From Hydrogenophaga pseudoflava (lineage in GTDB: Bacteria > Pseudomonadota > Gammaproteobacteria > Burkholderiales > Burkholderiaceae_C): DNA of 64,000 nucleotides. The stretch is from contig NZ_JAVHJP010000008.1 in assembly GCF_031020795.1 (NCBI RefSeq), positions 1-64,000 of the forward strand. Reading direction: 5' to 3'. The notes under the pieces were generated by a model. The model saw only the letters and a program-made list of their open reading frames with translations, was not told the origin of the DNA and made no database searches. Position numbers and translations under genes: made by a program. Each line of letters opens with the position of its first letter. Positions within the stretch are counted from its first letter, which is position 1. Of this stretch, positions 36,852-45,747 are shown piece after piece.

Positions 36852-37850
36852 ATGAGCACGGCCCTTTCCCCAGATGCCGCGCGCCTGCTGGCGATGGCGC
36901 GCGAAACCCTTCAGATCGAGGCCGAGGCCGTGACGGCGCTGGCCGGCCGGCTCGACGAGCGCTTTGCCGACGCGGTGCGCTGCCTGCTGGCCTGCACCGG
37001 CCGCGTGGTGGTCACGGGCATGGGCAAGAGCGGCCACATCGGCCGCAAGCTCGCCGCCACCCTGGCCTCGACCGGCACGCCCGCCATGTTCGTGCACCCG
37101 GCCGAAGCCAGCCATGGCGACCTGGGCATGATCACCGCCGCCGACGTGGTGCTGGGCATCAGCAACAGCGGCGAGAGCGACGAGCTGTCGGCCATCCTGC
37201 CGCTGATCAAGCGCATGGGCGTGCCCCTGGTCGCGTTCACCGGGCGGCCGGAATCGACCCTGGCGCGCCACGCCGACGTGGTGCTGGACACCGCCGTCGC
37301 GCGGGAGGCCTGTCCGCACAACCTTGCGCCCACAGCCAGCACCACCGCGCAGCTGGCACTGGGGGATGCGCTGGCGGTGGCGCTGCTGAACGCCCGGGGC
37401 TTCAAGGCCGACGACTTCGCCCGCTCCCATCCGGGCGGCTCGCTCGGCCGCAAGCTGCTCACCCATGTCAGTGACGTCATGCGCAGCGGCGACGATGTGC
37501 CGCGTGTGACCACCGACGTGCCGCTGATGGGCCTGATGCGCGAGATGAGCGCCAAGGGACTGGGCATGAGCGCGGTGGTCGACGGGGCCGGGCGGGTGCT
37601 GGGCATCTTCACCGACGGCGATCTGCGGCGCGTCATCGAGCGCTCCGGCAACAGCACCGACCTGCGGGCGCTGAGCGCCGGGGACGTGATGCATGCCAAC
37701 CCGCGCACCGTGCGCGCCGACGCGCTGGCGGTCGAAGCGGCCGACCTGATGGAAGCCAGCCGCATCACCAGCGTGCTGGTGGTCGACGGCAGCGGCGCGC
37801 TGGTGGGCGCCCTCAACAGCAACGACCTCATGCGGGCGAAAGTCATCTGA
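36852..37850 (+). CDS. kdsD: Arabinose-5-phosphate isomerase KdsD
   Basis: 332 residues from the ATG at 36852. It converts ribulose-5-phosphate to arabinose-5-phosphate, the first step to Kdo for LPS. The SIS domain ('VVVTGMGKSGHIGRKL', 'EASHGDLGMI', 'ISNSGESDEL', 'SHPGGSLGRKLL') is followed by two CBS domains (about 205-325). A GATAAT box lies only six bases before the ATG (36840-36845), which could give a leaderless transcript, although the -35 is poor. It heads the kdsD-kdsC-lptC-SDR unit. Confidence 0.95.
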   Translation: MSTALSPDAARLLAMARETLQIEAEAVTALAGRLDERFADAVRCLLACTGRVVVTGMGKSGHIGRKLAATLASTGTPAMFVHPAEASHGDLGMITAADVVLGISNSGESDELSAILPLIKRMGVPLVAFTGRPESTLARHADVVLDTAVAREACPHNLAPTASTTAQLALGDALAVALLNARGFKADDFARSHPGGSLGRKLLTHVSDVMRSGDDVPRVTTDVPLMGLMREMSAKGLGMSAVVDGAGRVLGIFTDGDLRRVIERSGNSTDLRALSAGDVMHANPRTVRADALAVEAADLMEASRITSVLVVDGSGALVGALNSNDLMRAKVI

Positions 37851-37875
37851 GCCGGTCACCCGTTAGGATTGCCGG

Positions 37876-38442
37876 ATGTCCCTGAACCTGCCGCCCTTGC
37901 GCCCTGTGCTGAACTTCGACCCCGAGCTGTTGCTGCGGGCGCAGCCGGTGCGCGTGGTGTTCTTCGACGTCGACGGGGTACTCACGGACGGCGGCCTGTA
38001 TTTCGGCGAGTCGGGCGAAGCGCTCAAGCGCTTCCACACGCTCGACGGCCACGGCATCAAGCTGCTGCAGCGCGCGGGCATCACGCCGGCGGTGGTCAGC
38101 GGCCGCGACTCCCTCGCACTGCGGGCCCGGCTGTCCGCGCTGGGCGTGCGCCACACGCGCTTTGGCACCGAGGACAAGCGTCCCGCGGCCGAAGCGATCC
38201 TGCTCGAGCTGGGCCTGGACTGGTCGGCCGCCGCCGCCATGGGCGACGACTGGCCCGATCTGCCGATGCTGCGCCGGGCGGCCCTCGCCTGCACCCCGCC
38301 CACCGCCCATCCCGAACTGCTGGCGCTGGCCCACCACGTGACGCAGCGCCTGCCCGGTGCCGGTGCGGTGCGCGAGCTGTGCGACCTGTTGCTGGTGGCG
38401 CGTGGCGCCTATGCGGCGGAGCTGGAGGCGGCGGCGCGATGA
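37876..38442 (+). CDS. kdsC: 3-deoxy-D-manno-octulosonate-8-phosphate phosphatase KdsC
   Basis: 188 residues. This HAD-family phosphatase releases Kdo from Kdo-8-phosphate. The nucleophile motif 'FFDVDGVLTDGGLYF' lies at about 29-43, motif II is 'VVSGRD', and motif III/IV is 'AAMGDDWPDLPML'. Like other KdsC proteins it lacks a large cap domain and would be a tetramer. It starts 25 bp after kdsD and overlaps lptC by 4 bp. Confidence 0.95.
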   Translation: MSLNLPPLRPVLNFDPELLLRAQPVRVVFFDVDGVLTDGGLYFGESGEALKRFHTLDGHGIKLLQRAGITPAVVSGRDSLALRARLSALGVRHTRFGTEDKRPAAEAILLELGLDWSAAAAMGDDWPDLPMLRRAALACTPPTAHPELLALAHHVTQRLPGAGAVRELCDLLLVARGAYAAELEAAAR

Positions 38443-39083
38443 GCACCGCAGCCCTGCCCGGCACCGCCCGGGGCCGCCGCAGTTTCTGGCGCTGGTGGGA
38501 CCGCATGTCCATCTACCTGCCGGTGCTGCTCATGATGCTGCTGGCGCTCGCGTCGTACTGGCTGCTGCGGGCGACGCCGATTCCGGAAGAGCCCGGTCCC
38601 AAGCCCGAGGTGACCCACGAGCCCGACTATTTCATGCACCGCTTTTCGGTCAAGGTGTTCGAGCCGACCGGGGTGCTGAAGACCGAGCTCTACGGCACGG
38701 CGGCGCGGCACCATCCCGACGTGGGCACCCTGGTGGTGGATGCGGCCCGCGTGCGCTCCTTCGGGCCGCAGCGCCAGCTCTCCACCGCCACGGCGCGGCA
38801 GATCACCAGCAACGACGAAGGCACGGTGTTCGTGCTGGAGGGCGACGCCGCGGTGGTGCGCCAGGCCGGCAAGGGCGCCAACGGGGAACCGCTGCCTCGG
38901 CTGGAGTTTCACGGCGAGTACCTGCGGGTGAGCACCGAGCCGGAGCACATCATGTCCGACCAGCCCGTTCTGCTGGTGCGCGACCTGGACCAGATCAGGG
39001 CCGACAGCCTCGACTATGTGGGCGACACCCGCGTGGCGGTGCTCAACGGCCATGTGCGCGCGCTGTTCGCGCCCCGCCCATGA
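38439..39083 (+). CDS. lptC: LPS export ABC transporter periplasmic protein LptC
   Basis: 214 residues. A single N-terminal transmembrane anchor ('IYLPVLLMMLLALASYWLL', about 25-43) is followed by a periplasmic LptC beta-jellyroll ('PDYFMHRFSVKVFEPTG', 'DNNDEG'-like turns, 'DSLDYVGDTRVAVLNGHVR'). It passes LPS from LptBFG to LptA. It overlaps both kdsC and the following SDR gene by 4 bp (ATGA). LptA and LptB genes, normally next, are absent from this position. Confidence 0.88.
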   Translation: MSTAALPGTARGRRSFWRWWDRMSIYLPVLLMMLLALASYWLLRATPIPEEPGPKPEVTHEPDYFMHRFSVKVFEPTGVLKTELYGTAARHHPDVGTLVVDAARVRSFGPQRQLSTATARQITSNDEGTVFVLEGDAAVVRQAGKGANGEPLPRLEFHGEYLRVSTEPEHIMSDQPVLLVRDLDQIRADSLDYVGDTRVAVLNGHVRALFAPRP

Positions 39084-39889
39084 GCGCCGTGCCCGCCGCC
39101 AGCGCCCCGCTGGCGTTCATCACCGGCGCCTCCAGCGGCATCGGCCAGGCGCTTGCCGTGCGCTGTGCCCGTGCAGGCTACCGGCTGGCCCTGGTGGCGC
39201 GCCGCAGCGAAGAGCTGCAAGCCTGGGTGGATGCGCAGGGCTGGGACGCCGAGCGCTGCCGCGTCTACCGCGCCGACGTGGCCGACACCGACAGCATCGT
39301 GCAGGCGGGTCTGAGCTGTCTGCAGCAGCAGGGCGTGCCCGAGGTCGTGGTGGCCAACGCCGGCATCAGCATCGGCATGGACACGGCCGAGCGCGACGAT
39401 CTGGCGGTGATGGCCCGCACCTTTGCCACCAACAACACCGGGCTGGCCGCCACCTTCCATCCCTTCGTCGCGGCCATGCGCGCGCGCGGTCACGGGCGGC
39501 TGGTGGGCATCGCCAGCGTGGCGGCGATCCGGGGCCTCCCGGGGCACGGCGCCTATTGCGCCAGCAAGGCCGCCGTGGTGGCCTACTGTGAAAGCCTGCG
39601 GGGTGAGTTGCGGGGCAGCGGTGTGCGGGTGGTGACCCTGCTGCCGGGTTACGTGGACACGCCGCTGACGCGCGAAAACCGCTATGCGATGCCCTTCCTG
39701 CTCAGTCCCGAGGTGTTTGCCGACCGGGCCTTCGCGGCCATCGAGGAAGGCAGCAGCTACCGCGTGATTCCGTGGCAGATGGGGGTGGTGGCCAAGCTGT
39801 TGAGGTTGCTGCCGAACGCCTGGTTCGACCGGTTGCTGTCTGGGCGTGCCCGCAAGCACCGCCAGGGCCAGGGCCGACCCGCGTCCTGA
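39080..39889 (+). CDS. Short-chain dehydrogenase/reductase
   Basis: 269 residues. The classical SDR fold shows the NAD(P) loop 'TGASSGIGQAL' (about 15-25), 'NAGIS' and the catalytic 'YCASKAA' (Tyr-x3-Lys). A C-terminal hydrophobic/basic tail ('VVAKLLRLLPNAWFDRLLSG') suggests membrane association, as in acyl-chain or lipid-modifying SDRs. The substrate is unknown. It is translationally coupled to lptC, which hints at an envelope role, and is followed at once by a terminator. Confidence 0.88.
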   Translation: MSAVPAASAPLAFITGASSGIGQALAVRCARAGYRLALVARRSEELQAWVDAQGWDAERCRVYRADVADTDSIVQAGLSCLQQQGVPEVVVANAGISIGMDTAERDDLAVMARTFATNNTGLAATFHPFVAAMRARGHGRLVGIASVAAIRGLPGHGAYCASKAAVVAYCESLRGELRGSGVRVVTLLPGYVDTPLTRENRYAMPFLLSPEVFADRAFAAIEEGSSYRVIPWQMGVVAKLLRLLPNAWFDRLLSGRARKHRQGQGRPAS

Positions 39890-39917
39890 CCGGTTTTTCA
39901 TTGGGGGCCAGAAACAA

Positions 39918-39942
39918 AAAAGCCCCTCGACGAGGGGCTTTT
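39918..39942. terminator. Bidirectional intrinsic terminator
   Basis: Complementary arms AAAAGCCCCTC (39918-39928) and GAGGGGCTTTT (39932-39942) enclose a very short loop, with an A-tract before and T-tract after. It lies between the convergent SDR and RRM genes and can serve both. Confidence 0.85.
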
Positions 39943-39956
39943 CAGGGGAGCGGGGA

Positions 39957-40352
39957 TCAGTAACCGCCGCGACCGCCGCCGCCTTCACGACGGCCACCGT
40001 TGCCGTAGGGGCTGCGGAAGCCACCGTCGCCACCGCCGCCGCCATAACCGCCTTCACGACGGCCACCGCCGAAACCGCCGCCACCGGTCCGGGGCGGGCG
40101 CGGCTCCATGGGACGGGCTTCGTTGACCACCAGGCTGCGGCCGCCCAGCGACTGGCCGTTCATGCCCTGGATGGCGGCCTGAGCTTCGGCATCGCTGCCC
40201 ATCTCGACAAAGCCGAAACCCTTGGAGCGACCGGTGTCGCGCTCCATCATGACCTTGGCGCTGTTGACAGAGCCGAAGGCGCTGAAGGACTGTTGCAGGT
40301 CTTCGTCGCGCACGCTGTAGGGCAGGTTGCCCACGTACAGTTTGTTGCCCAT
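39957..40352 (-). CDS. Glycine-rich RRM RNA-binding protein
   Basis: 131 residues from the ATG at 40352, preceded by AGGAG. An N-terminal RNA recognition motif (1-80) has RNP2 'KLYVGNL' and RNP1 'KGFGFVEM'. The tail from about residue 88 is Gly/Arg-rich (RGG-like repeats 'GGGGFGGGRREGGYGGGGG') and probably disordered. Such proteins resemble cold-induced RNA chaperones of cyanobacteria and proteobacteria. A leader of about 110 nt is likely (see promoter entry), consistent with cold-shock-style post-transcriptional control, but that is inference. Confidence 0.92.
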   Translation of the reverse strand: MGNKLYVGNLPYSVRDEDLQQSFSAFGSVNSAKVMMERDTGRSKGFGFVEMGSDAEAQAAIQGMNGQSLGGRSLVVNEARPMEPRPPRTGGGGFGGGRREGGYGGGGGDGGFRSPYGNGGRREGGGGRGGY

Positions 40353-40609
40353 GGTCGGGACTCCTAGAAACACAGAAAAAGATAGCGATGGAGCCCCGGC
40401 AGCAAACAAATCTGTAGCACGCGAAACCAACCGATCACTTGTTGTGCGAGCGTCCAGGACGTTCGCCGGGCCATTATGCGCCGTTTGCCTCAAAGCAAGT
40501 CTTTTTTTTGGTGCTGCGTCAAGGCGCTTCAGGCGCTGGTGCGCATTTGCAACACCAAGCCCGGCGCGCGGCAAGGCGCGTTCCCGAACCCGGGCCGGGA
40601 CCTTCCCTC
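40353..40609 (-). promoter_or_regulatory. Leader and tentative promoter of the RRM gene
   Basis: On the minus strand CATAAT (40477-40472) is a good -10 box, preceded by an A-tract (40509-40502) that could act as an UP element; the -35 is weak. Transcription from here would give a 5' leader of roughly 110 nt before the ATG at 40352. Nothing else recognisable lies in this gap before the metX leader. Confidence 0.35.
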
Positions 40610-40615
40610 TATACT
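40610..40615 (+). promoter_or_regulatory. -10 box of the metX leader promoter
   Basis: TATACT lies 8 bp before the start of the SAM-II riboswitch, so transcription would begin at the aptamer. A convincing -35 is not visible, only GAACCC-like sequence at the right distance. Confidence 0.4.
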
Positions 40616-40622
40616 GTTCCCC

Positions 40623-40674
40623 AGCGCCGATTTGTCCGGATTGCGGGCGCTTTACAAATACCGCTAAAGGGGGG
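40623..40674 (+). ncRNA. SAM-II riboswitch aptamer upstream of metX
   Basis: The sequence carries the SAM-II landmarks in order: the 5' stem strand GCGCC (40624-40628), the conserved GATTTG...CCGGATTGC loop (40629-40644), the stem partner GGCGC (40646-40650), an AAAT linker, and the pseudoknot strand GCTAAAGG (40663-40670). This arrangement matches the SAM-binding H-type pseudoknot found upstream of metX/metA genes, best known in Alphaproteobacteria. Binding of S-adenosylmethionine should lower metX expression. Confidence 0.85.
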
Positions 40675-40677
40675 ACT

Positions 40678-40715
40678 CCCGGTCTCGCACCTTGCGGCAC
40701 CGGGATTTCTGTTTT
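40678..40715 (+). terminator. Intrinsic terminator as SAM-II expression platform
   Basis: CCCGGT (40678-40683) pairs with ACCGGG (40699-40704), with an inner CGC/GCG stem, followed by ATTTCTGTTTTT. It lies directly 3' of the aptamer and 31 bp before the metX start. The G-run ending the aptamer (40669-40674) can pair with the CTCCC at 40676-40680, giving a plausible anti-terminator. SAM binding would free the terminator stem. Confidence 0.65.
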
Positions 40716-40745
40716 TGGGGCTTGCCGGCCCCGAGGTGAACCACC

Positions 40746-41915
40746 GTGATCGTCACGCCACGTACCCAGCGCTTTGATGAGCCTTTGCCGCTCCGGAGCG
40801 GCGCGGTCCTGCCGGCCTATGAGCTGGTCTATGAAACCTACGGCACGCTCAACGCCGACCGCTCCAACGCGGTGCTGATCTGCCACGCCCTGAATGCCAG
40901 CCACCACGTGGCCGGCCTCCATGCCGATGCGCAGGGCCAGCCGCAGGCCCGCAGCGAGGGGTGGTGGCACAACATGATCGGCCCGGGCAAGTCAGTGGAC
41001 ACGAACCGCTGGTTCGTCATTGGCGTCAACAACATCGGGTCGTGCTTCGGCAGCACCGGCCCCACCCACACCAACCCCGTCACCGGCCAGCCCTGGGGCG
41101 CGGACTTCCCGGTGGTCACCGTGGAGGACTGGGTCGATGCCCAGGCCCGCCTGCTGGATGCGCTGGGTGTTCAGCAGCTGGCGGCCGTGATGGGCGGCAG
41201 CCTGGGCGGCATGCAGACGCTGTCGTGGACTCTGCAGTACCCCGACCGTGTGCGCCATGCGGTGGTGGTGGCCAGTGCGCCCAACCTCACCGCGGAGAAC
41301 ATCGCCTTCAACGAGGTGGCGCGCCGCGCCATCGTGACCGACCCGGATTTCCACGGTGGCCACTACCTGCGCGAAGGCACATTGCCGCGCCGCGGCCTTC
41401 GCATCGCGCGCATGATCGGCCACATCACGTACCTGAGCGACGACGTGATGAACGAGAAGTTCGGACGCACGCTGCGGGCCGCCGATGGTGAGGATCCGGC
41501 GGCCGCCGCCGAACTGGCCTACCGGTACTCCACTCAAGACGTGGAGTTCCAGATCGAGAGCTACCTGCGCTACCAGGGCGACAAGTTCAGCGAGTACTTC
41601 GACGCCAACACCTACCTGCTCATCACGCGCGCGCTGGACTACTTCGACCCGGCGCGAGAATTCGACGGCGACCTCAGCGCCGCACTCGCCCGCGCGAAAG
41701 CCAAGTTCCTGCTGGTGAGCTTCACCACCGACTGGCGCTTCTCGCCCGCGCGCAGCCGCGAGATTGTCAAAGCGCTGCTGGAGAACCGGCGCGACGTGAG
41801 CTACGCCGAGATCGACGCACCACACGGCCACGACGCCTTCCTGCTCGATGACCCGCGGTACCACGCGGCCGTGAAGAGCTACTTTGAACAGACCATCGCC
41901 GGAGGTGTGCAATGA
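40746..41915 (+). CDS. metX: Homoserine O-acyltransferase MetX
   Basis: 389 residues from a GTG at 40746, with GAGGTG as Shine-Dalgarno. It acylates homoserine in the first committed step of methionine synthesis; in Burkholderiales the donor is usually succinyl-CoA. The alpha/beta-hydrolase fold has oxyanion 'CHALNASHH', nucleophile 'MGGSLGGMQ', and catalytic His in 'HGHDAFL'. It is followed by metW with a 4-bp overlap, the standard pair, and preceded by the SAM-II riboswitch. Confidence 0.95.
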   Translation: MIVTPRTQRFDEPLPLRSGAVLPAYELVYETYGTLNADRSNAVLICHALNASHHVAGLHADAQGQPQARSEGWWHNMIGPGKSVDTNRWFVIGVNNIGSCFGSTGPTHTNPVTGQPWGADFPVVTVEDWVDAQARLLDALGVQQLAAVMGGSLGGMQTLSWTLQYPDRVRHAVVVASAPNLTAENIAFNEVARRAIVTDPDFHGGHYLREGTLPRRGLRIARMIGHITYLSDDVMNEKFGRTLRAADGEDPAAAAELAYRYSTQDVEFQIESYLRYQGDKFSEYFDANTYLLITRALDYFDPAREFDGDLSAALARAKAKFLLVSFTTDWRFSPARSREIVKALLENRRDVSYAEIDAPHGHDAFLLDDPRYHAAVKSYFEQTIAGGVQ

Positions 41916-42493
41916 GCGAACGCCACCTGCTCGAATCCATCGCCCGGCTGGTGCCACCGGGCTCGCGCGTGCTGGACCTGGGCTGCGGGGACGGCGCGCT
42001 GCTGGCCCACCTGCAGGCCTCGCGCCAGTGCAGCGGCTACGGCGTCGAGATCGACGACGCCAAGGTGCACGCCTGCATCCGCCGCGGCGTCAACGTGCTG
42101 CAGCTCAACCTGGAGGACGGCCTCTCCATGTTTGGCGACGACGCGTTCGACGTGGTGCTGCAGATCGACACCCTGCAACACCTGCGCAACGCCGAGACCA
42201 TGCTGCGCGAGACCGCGCGTGTGGGCCGCATCGGCATCGTGGCCTTTCCCAACTTCGCCCACTGGCCCAACCGGCTGGCGGTGCTGCAGGGCCGCATGCC
42301 CGTGACCCGGCGCCTGCCCTACCAGTGGTACGACACGCCCAACATCCGGGTCGGCACCTACGCAGACTTCGAGGTGCTGGCGCGCAGCTGCGGCCTGACG
42401 GTGGACGACAGCTTCGGCCTGCAGGAGGACCGCGAAGTGCGTTTCGCGCCCAATCTGCTGGCCAGCACGGCGGTCTTCAAGTTCTCCAACTGA
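41912..42493 (+). CDS. metW: Methionine biosynthesis protein MetW
   Basis: 193 residues, a SAM-dependent-methyltransferase-fold protein that partners MetX. Motif I '[12 protein letters not shown]' (about 20-31) and the MetW signature '[19 protein letters not shown]' are present. It is translationally coupled to metX (ATGA overlap), consistent with a joint complex. It shares the riboswitch control. Confidence 0.95.
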   Translation: MSERHLLESIARLVPPGSRVLDLGCGDGALLAHLQASRQCSGYGVEIDDAKVHACIRRGVNVLQLNLEDGLSMFGDDAFDVVLQIDTLQHLRNAETMLRETARVGRIGIVAFPNFAHWPNRLAVLQGRMPVTRRLPYQWYDTPNIRVGTYADFEVLARSCGLTVDDSFGLQEDREVRFAPNLLASTAVFKFSN

Positions 42494-42517
42494 GCCCCCG
42501 GGCCGGTGCTGGCCGGC

Positions 42518-43186
42518 TCAGGCGCCGCTTTCCCGGGCCGCGTCCAGCGCGAAGTCGGCCGTGCCCACGTCCCGGCCCTGGGTCCAGAACGGATACAACT
42601 CGGCAAACGTGGCCTTGAGGGCCTCCAGTGGCAGGTCGTCGAACTGCCCGCGCTCGTTCACGTACTCCATGTGCCGCTGTCCCGCGCGGTCGTAGGGGTG
42701 GTAGAGCGAGTCGCTGACGCCGTCGAACTCCAGCGGCAGCAGGCCGAATTTCTCGCACAGCGAGAGGTTGAAGGCCGGGGTCGCCTTGCGCCAGGCGCCG
42801 TCGATCCAGAGCGCGGTGTAGCCATGCCAGGCGAAGACGTCGGTTTTCATGGTCTGGCGCAGGCGCTCGGTAGACAGGTGGTTGCGCACGTCGGCAAATC
42901 CGAGCCGGGCCGGGATGCCCGCGGCGCGCGCCACCGCCGCCAGCGCCACCGCCTTGGGCACGCACCAGCCGAAGCCCTGCGACAGCGCCGTGCTGGCGCG
43001 CATGCCCTGGGCCGAGAGGTCGATGCGGTAGGGGTCGTAACGCAGGCCGTCCCGCACCGCCAGGTAGAGCGAGACCGCGCGTTGGCGGTCGGTCTGGCCG
43101 GTGGCGTGCTCACGGGCAAAGGCCTTCACGGCGGGGTGGTCGCTGTCGATGGCGTCGGTCGGGGCAAGGTTGCAGGCGAGGTCCAT
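42518..43186 (-). CDS. Transglutaminase-like cysteine peptidase/protease-fold protein
   Basis: 222 residues from the ATG at 43186. The transglutaminase-like catalytic set is present: Cys in 'GFGWCVPKA', His in 'AWHGYTALW' and a downstream Asp. Nothing indicates export. Stand-alone proteins of this kind are common in Burkholderiales with unknown substrate. It is convergent with metW and divergent from the chemotaxis array. The frame is open for another 68 codons upstream; ATGs at 43270 and 43252 are less likely starts. Confidence 0.8.
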   Translation of the reverse strand: MDLACNLAPTDAIDSDHPAVKAFAREHATGQTDRQRAVSLYLAVRDGLRYDPYRIDLSAQGMRASTALSQGFGWCVPKAVALAAVARAAGIPARLGFADVRNHLSTERLRQTMKTDVFAWHGYTALWIDGAWRKATPAFNLSLCEKFGLLPLEFDGVSDSLYHPYDRAGQRHMEYVNERGQFDDLPLEALKATFAELYPFWTQGRDVGTADFALDAARESGA

Positions 43187-43305
43187 GGCCGTCTTGTACC
43201 AGAGCCCTGTCCGCTGGCCAGCAGCCCGTGTGACGGAGGGGTGTCTCGCCATTGACCGAAAAGCATTCATTTCATATGGGGCCGCAAAAGCCCTCTTTTC
43301 TGTCC

Positions 43306-43332
43306 TACAGACGCAGGGGCGTTTGCCGATAG
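43306..43332 (+). promoter_or_regulatory. Sigma-28 (FliA)-like promoter of the chemoreceptor array
   Basis: TACA (43306-43309), 15 bp, then GCCGATAG (43325-43332) matches the flagellar sigma-28 pattern TAAA-N15-GCCGATAA with one mismatch in each box. It lies 85 bp before the first receptor gene. A second such site is at 47776-47802. Confidence 0.5.
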
Positions 43333-43416
43333 TGAACGGGACGCCGTGTGTTCTTTGGGGAGGCGGTTCCGCATGCCGTTGGCGTAACAACGGTCCCCAT
43401 ATTTCCGATAACCATC

Positions 43417-45150
43417 ATGGACAAGAGCATTGGCTTCGGTATCGCCAAGCGGCTGTACCTCATCAGTGGACTGATCACTTCGGCGCTGATCGCGCTGGCG
43501 GTGTACGCGCATTTCAGCCTCAACGACGCGGCGGCGCAGGCTGACCACACCAAGACCGACCGGGTGCCCCAGCTGCAGGCCATGGCCGAGCTGGAGCTGA
43601 ATGTGACGCGGGTGTCGCTGCAGATCCGGCACGCCATGCTGGCGCGCAACCCCCAGGAGCTGAACGACACGCTGAACTACATCGGCGAGAAGCACAAGCA
43701 CATGGACGAGGTGCTGGCCGCGTTCGAAAAGCGCCTGTTCTCTCCACAAGGCAAGGCCCACTTCGTCAAGCTCCCGCCCGCGGTGGCCGAGTTCTGGAAG
43801 GTGGGCGAGGCCAACATCGCCCTGATCAAGGAAGGCAAAAAAGACGAGGCCTTCGTCTTTCTGGTGGACAAGACCATTCCCACCCGCAACGCGCTGCTGA
43901 AGCTGTTCGCCGAGGGGCGCGAAATCCAGCAGGCGGGGCTGGAGGCCGACATCGCCGGCGTTGAAAAAAGCACCGAGACCACCGCGCTGATGCTGACCGC
44001 GGTGGCGGGGGCGATTGCCGTGGCCCTGATGGCCTTTTCCTGGTACTTCGCGCAGCTGCTGCGCCGCCGGGTGCGGGTGACCCAGCAGGTGGCGGAGCGC
44101 GTGCGCGACGGTGATCTGACGGTCGCGGTGGTCGACAACGCCCGCGATGAGTTCTCGCCCCTGCTGGCCGCCATGGGCGAGATGCAGGCCTCCCTGACAC
44201 GCGTGGTCAGCAACGTTCGCCACGGTGCCGACAGCGTGGCCACCGCCAGCGTGCAGATTGCCCAGGGCAACAGCGATCTCTCATCCCGCACCGAACAACA
44301 GGCTTCTGCGCTGGAAGAAACTTCCGCGTCAATGGAGGAAATGGGCTCGACCGCGCAGCAGAACGCCGACAACGCCCGCCAGGCCAGCCAGCTGGCGGCC
44401 AGCGCCAGCGGCGTGGCCATCCAGGGCGGCGAAGTGGTCAACCAGGTGGTGCAGACCATGAAGGAGATCAACGAGAGCAGCCGCAAGATCAGCGACATCA
44501 TCGGCGTGATCGACGGCATCGCCTTCCAGACCAACATCCTGGCGCTCAACGCCGCGGTGGAAGCGGCGCGGGCGGGTGAACAGGGACGCGGCTTCGCCGT
44601 GGTGGCCGGCGAGGTGCGCAACCTGGCCCAGCGCTCGGCGGAGGCGGCCAAGGAAATCAAGGGCCTGATCAATGCCAGCGTCGAACGCGTGGAGCAGGGC
44701 ACGGCCCTGGTGGACCAGGCCGGAACCACCATGCAGGAGGTCGTGCAGTCGATCCAGCGCGTGACCGACATCGTCGGTGAGATCAGCAGCGCCAGCCAGG
44801 AGCAGAACGCCGGCGTGAACCAGGTCAGCGAAGCGGTCAGCAACATGGACCAGACCACGCAGCAGAACGCGGCCCTGGTGGAAGAAAGCGCGGCGGCCGC
44901 GTCGAGCCTGCAGCAGCAGGCCCAGCAGCTGGTGCAGGCGGTGTCGGTGTTCAAGCTGTCTGGCACCACGTCTCACATGTCTTCCAGGGCCCCTCTGACC
45001 CCGAGCCCCGCGCCAGTGGTCAAGCCGGCGCCCGCCCTCCGCCCTCCTGCGGCAAGCACCGCGCGCAAGCCTGCGGCCCTGCCGCAAACCCCCAAGCCGA
45101 TGTCGGTGGCGCCTGCCGCCGGTGACGGCGACAGCTGGGAAAGCTTCTGA
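43417..45150 (+). CDS. Methyl-accepting chemotaxis protein 1, 4HB-type sensor, WESF tail
   Basis: 577 residues from the ATG at 43417. TM1 (about 12-34) and TM2 (about 190-212) flank a four-helix-bundle periplasmic sensor; a HAMP domain and the long cytoplasmic coiled coil follow. The signalling tip '[20 protein letters not shown]' and adaptation helices with '[10 protein letters not shown]' are intact. After a Pro/Ala-rich linker (about 510-565) the chain ends in 'DSWESF', a CheR/CheB-tethering pentapeptide-like motif. The ligand is unknown. It is the first gene of the array. Confidence 0.93.
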   Translation: MDKSIGFGIAKRLYLISGLITSALIALAVYAHFSLNDAAAQADHTKTDRVPQLQAMAELELNVTRVSLQIRHAMLARNPQELNDTLNYIGEKHKHMDEVLAAFEKRLFSPQGKAHFVKLPPAVAEFWKVGEANIALIKEGKKDEAFVFLVDKTIPTRNALLKLFAEGREIQQAGLEADIAGVEKSTETTALMLTAVAGAIAVALMAFSWYFAQLLRRRVRVTQQVAERVRDGDLTVAVVDNARDEFSPLLAAMGEMQASLTRVVSNVRHGADSVATASVQIAQGNSDLSSRTEQQASALEETSASMEEMGSTAQQNADNARQASQLAASASGVAIQGGEVVNQVVQTMKEINESSRKISDIIGVIDGIAFQTNILALNAAVEAARAGEQGRGFAVVAGEVRNLAQRSAEAAKEIKGLINASVERVEQGTALVDQAGTTMQEVVQSIQRVTDIVGEISSASQEQNAGVNQVSEAVSNMDQTTQQNAALVEESAAAASSLQQQAQQLVQAVSVFKLSGTTSHMSSRAPLTPSPAPVVKPAPALRPPAASTARKPAALPQTPKPMSVAPAAGDGDSWESF

Positions 45151-45169
45151 CTTTTCCGAAGACACGACC

Positions 45170-45694
45170 ATGGACATGCACAAAGACACCAGCCACCCCG
45201 ACCAGGGCCGCTCCGTCGCCGGCCAGCCCGCCAGCGCCAGCGAATTTCTGACCTTCCGCCTGGGTGCGGAGGAATACGGGATCGACATCCTGCGGGTGCA
45301 GGAGATCCGCTCCTACGAGGAGCCGACGCGGATTGCGAACGCGCCGCACTTCATCAAGGGGGTGGTGAACCTGCGCGGGGTGATCGTGCCGGTGGTGGAC
45401 CTGCGCATCAAGCTGGGTTGCGAGAAGGTGGAATACAACGGGTTCACGGTGGTGATCGTGCTGAACGTGCACGGCCGAGTGGTGGGGGCGGTGGTGGACT
45501 CGGTCTCGGACGTGCTGGAGCTGGCGCGCGAGCTGATCAAGCCGGCGCCGGAGATGAACACCACGATGGACACCAGCTTCATCACCGGGATTGCCAGTGT
45601 GGGCGAGCGCATGCTGATCCTGATGGACATCGAGGCCCTGATGAGCAGTCCCGACATGGGCCTGATGGACAGCGGCTCGCAGAACCTGCAGTGA
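45170..45694 (+). CDS. cheW: CheW coupling protein, copy 1
   Basis: 174 residues from the ATG at 45170. CheW links receptors to the CheA kinase. A non-conserved N-terminal 25 residues precede the CheW SH3-like fold ('[20 protein letters not shown]', '[16 protein letters not shown]', '[11 protein letters not shown]'). From nucleotide 45251 to the end it is almost identical to the copy at 47840. A terminator-like hairpin follows 6 bp after the stop. Confidence 0.95.
   Translation: MDMHKDTSHPDQGRSVAGQPASASEFLTFRLGAEEYGIDILRVQEIRSYEEPTRIANAPHFIKGVVNLRGVIVPVVDLRIKLGCEKVEYNGFTVVIVLNVHGRVVGAVVDSVSDVLELARELIKPAPEMNTTMDTSFITGIASVGERMLILMDIEALMSSPDMGLMDSGSQNLQ
45251..45690 (+). repeat. Direct repeat, cheW body, copy 1
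   Basis: 440 bp repeated at 47921-48360. Only one difference was seen, at 45676 (C) versus 48346 (T); the first 425 bp are identical. The unique parts are the 5' ends of the two genes and the stop codons. Confidence 0.95.
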
Positions 45695-45700
45695 GAAGGT

Positions 45701-45735
45701 AGCGCCACCGAGATGGCGCTGTCGGTGTTTTTTTT
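45701..45735 (+). terminator. Terminator/attenuator inside the chemotaxis array
   Basis: Arms AGCGCCA (45701-45707) and TGGCGCT (45714-45720) are followed by GTCGGTG and a run of eight T (45728-45735). It would end most transcripts after the first receptor-cheW pair, with the next receptor starting 13 bp later. Confidence 0.75.
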
Positions 45736-45747
45736 CAGGGAGTGAAC

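Noticed and set aside
33704-36859. Minus-strand open frame of 1051 codons overlapping the MBL and antiporter genes in another frame
   Set aside because: Arg/Ala/Pro/Gly-rich composition and no domain; the antiporter and MBL frames carry clear motifs.
39960-40090. Short tandem repeats resembling a CRISPR or minisatellite
   Set aside because: They encode the Gly/Arg-rich tail of the RRM protein; unit length and spacing are irregular.
40481-40512. Plus-strand terminator (TTTGC...GCAA followed by eight T)
   Set aside because: No plus-strand gene reads into it; the stem is only 4-5 bp. The A-tract is better explained as part of the RRM gene promoter.
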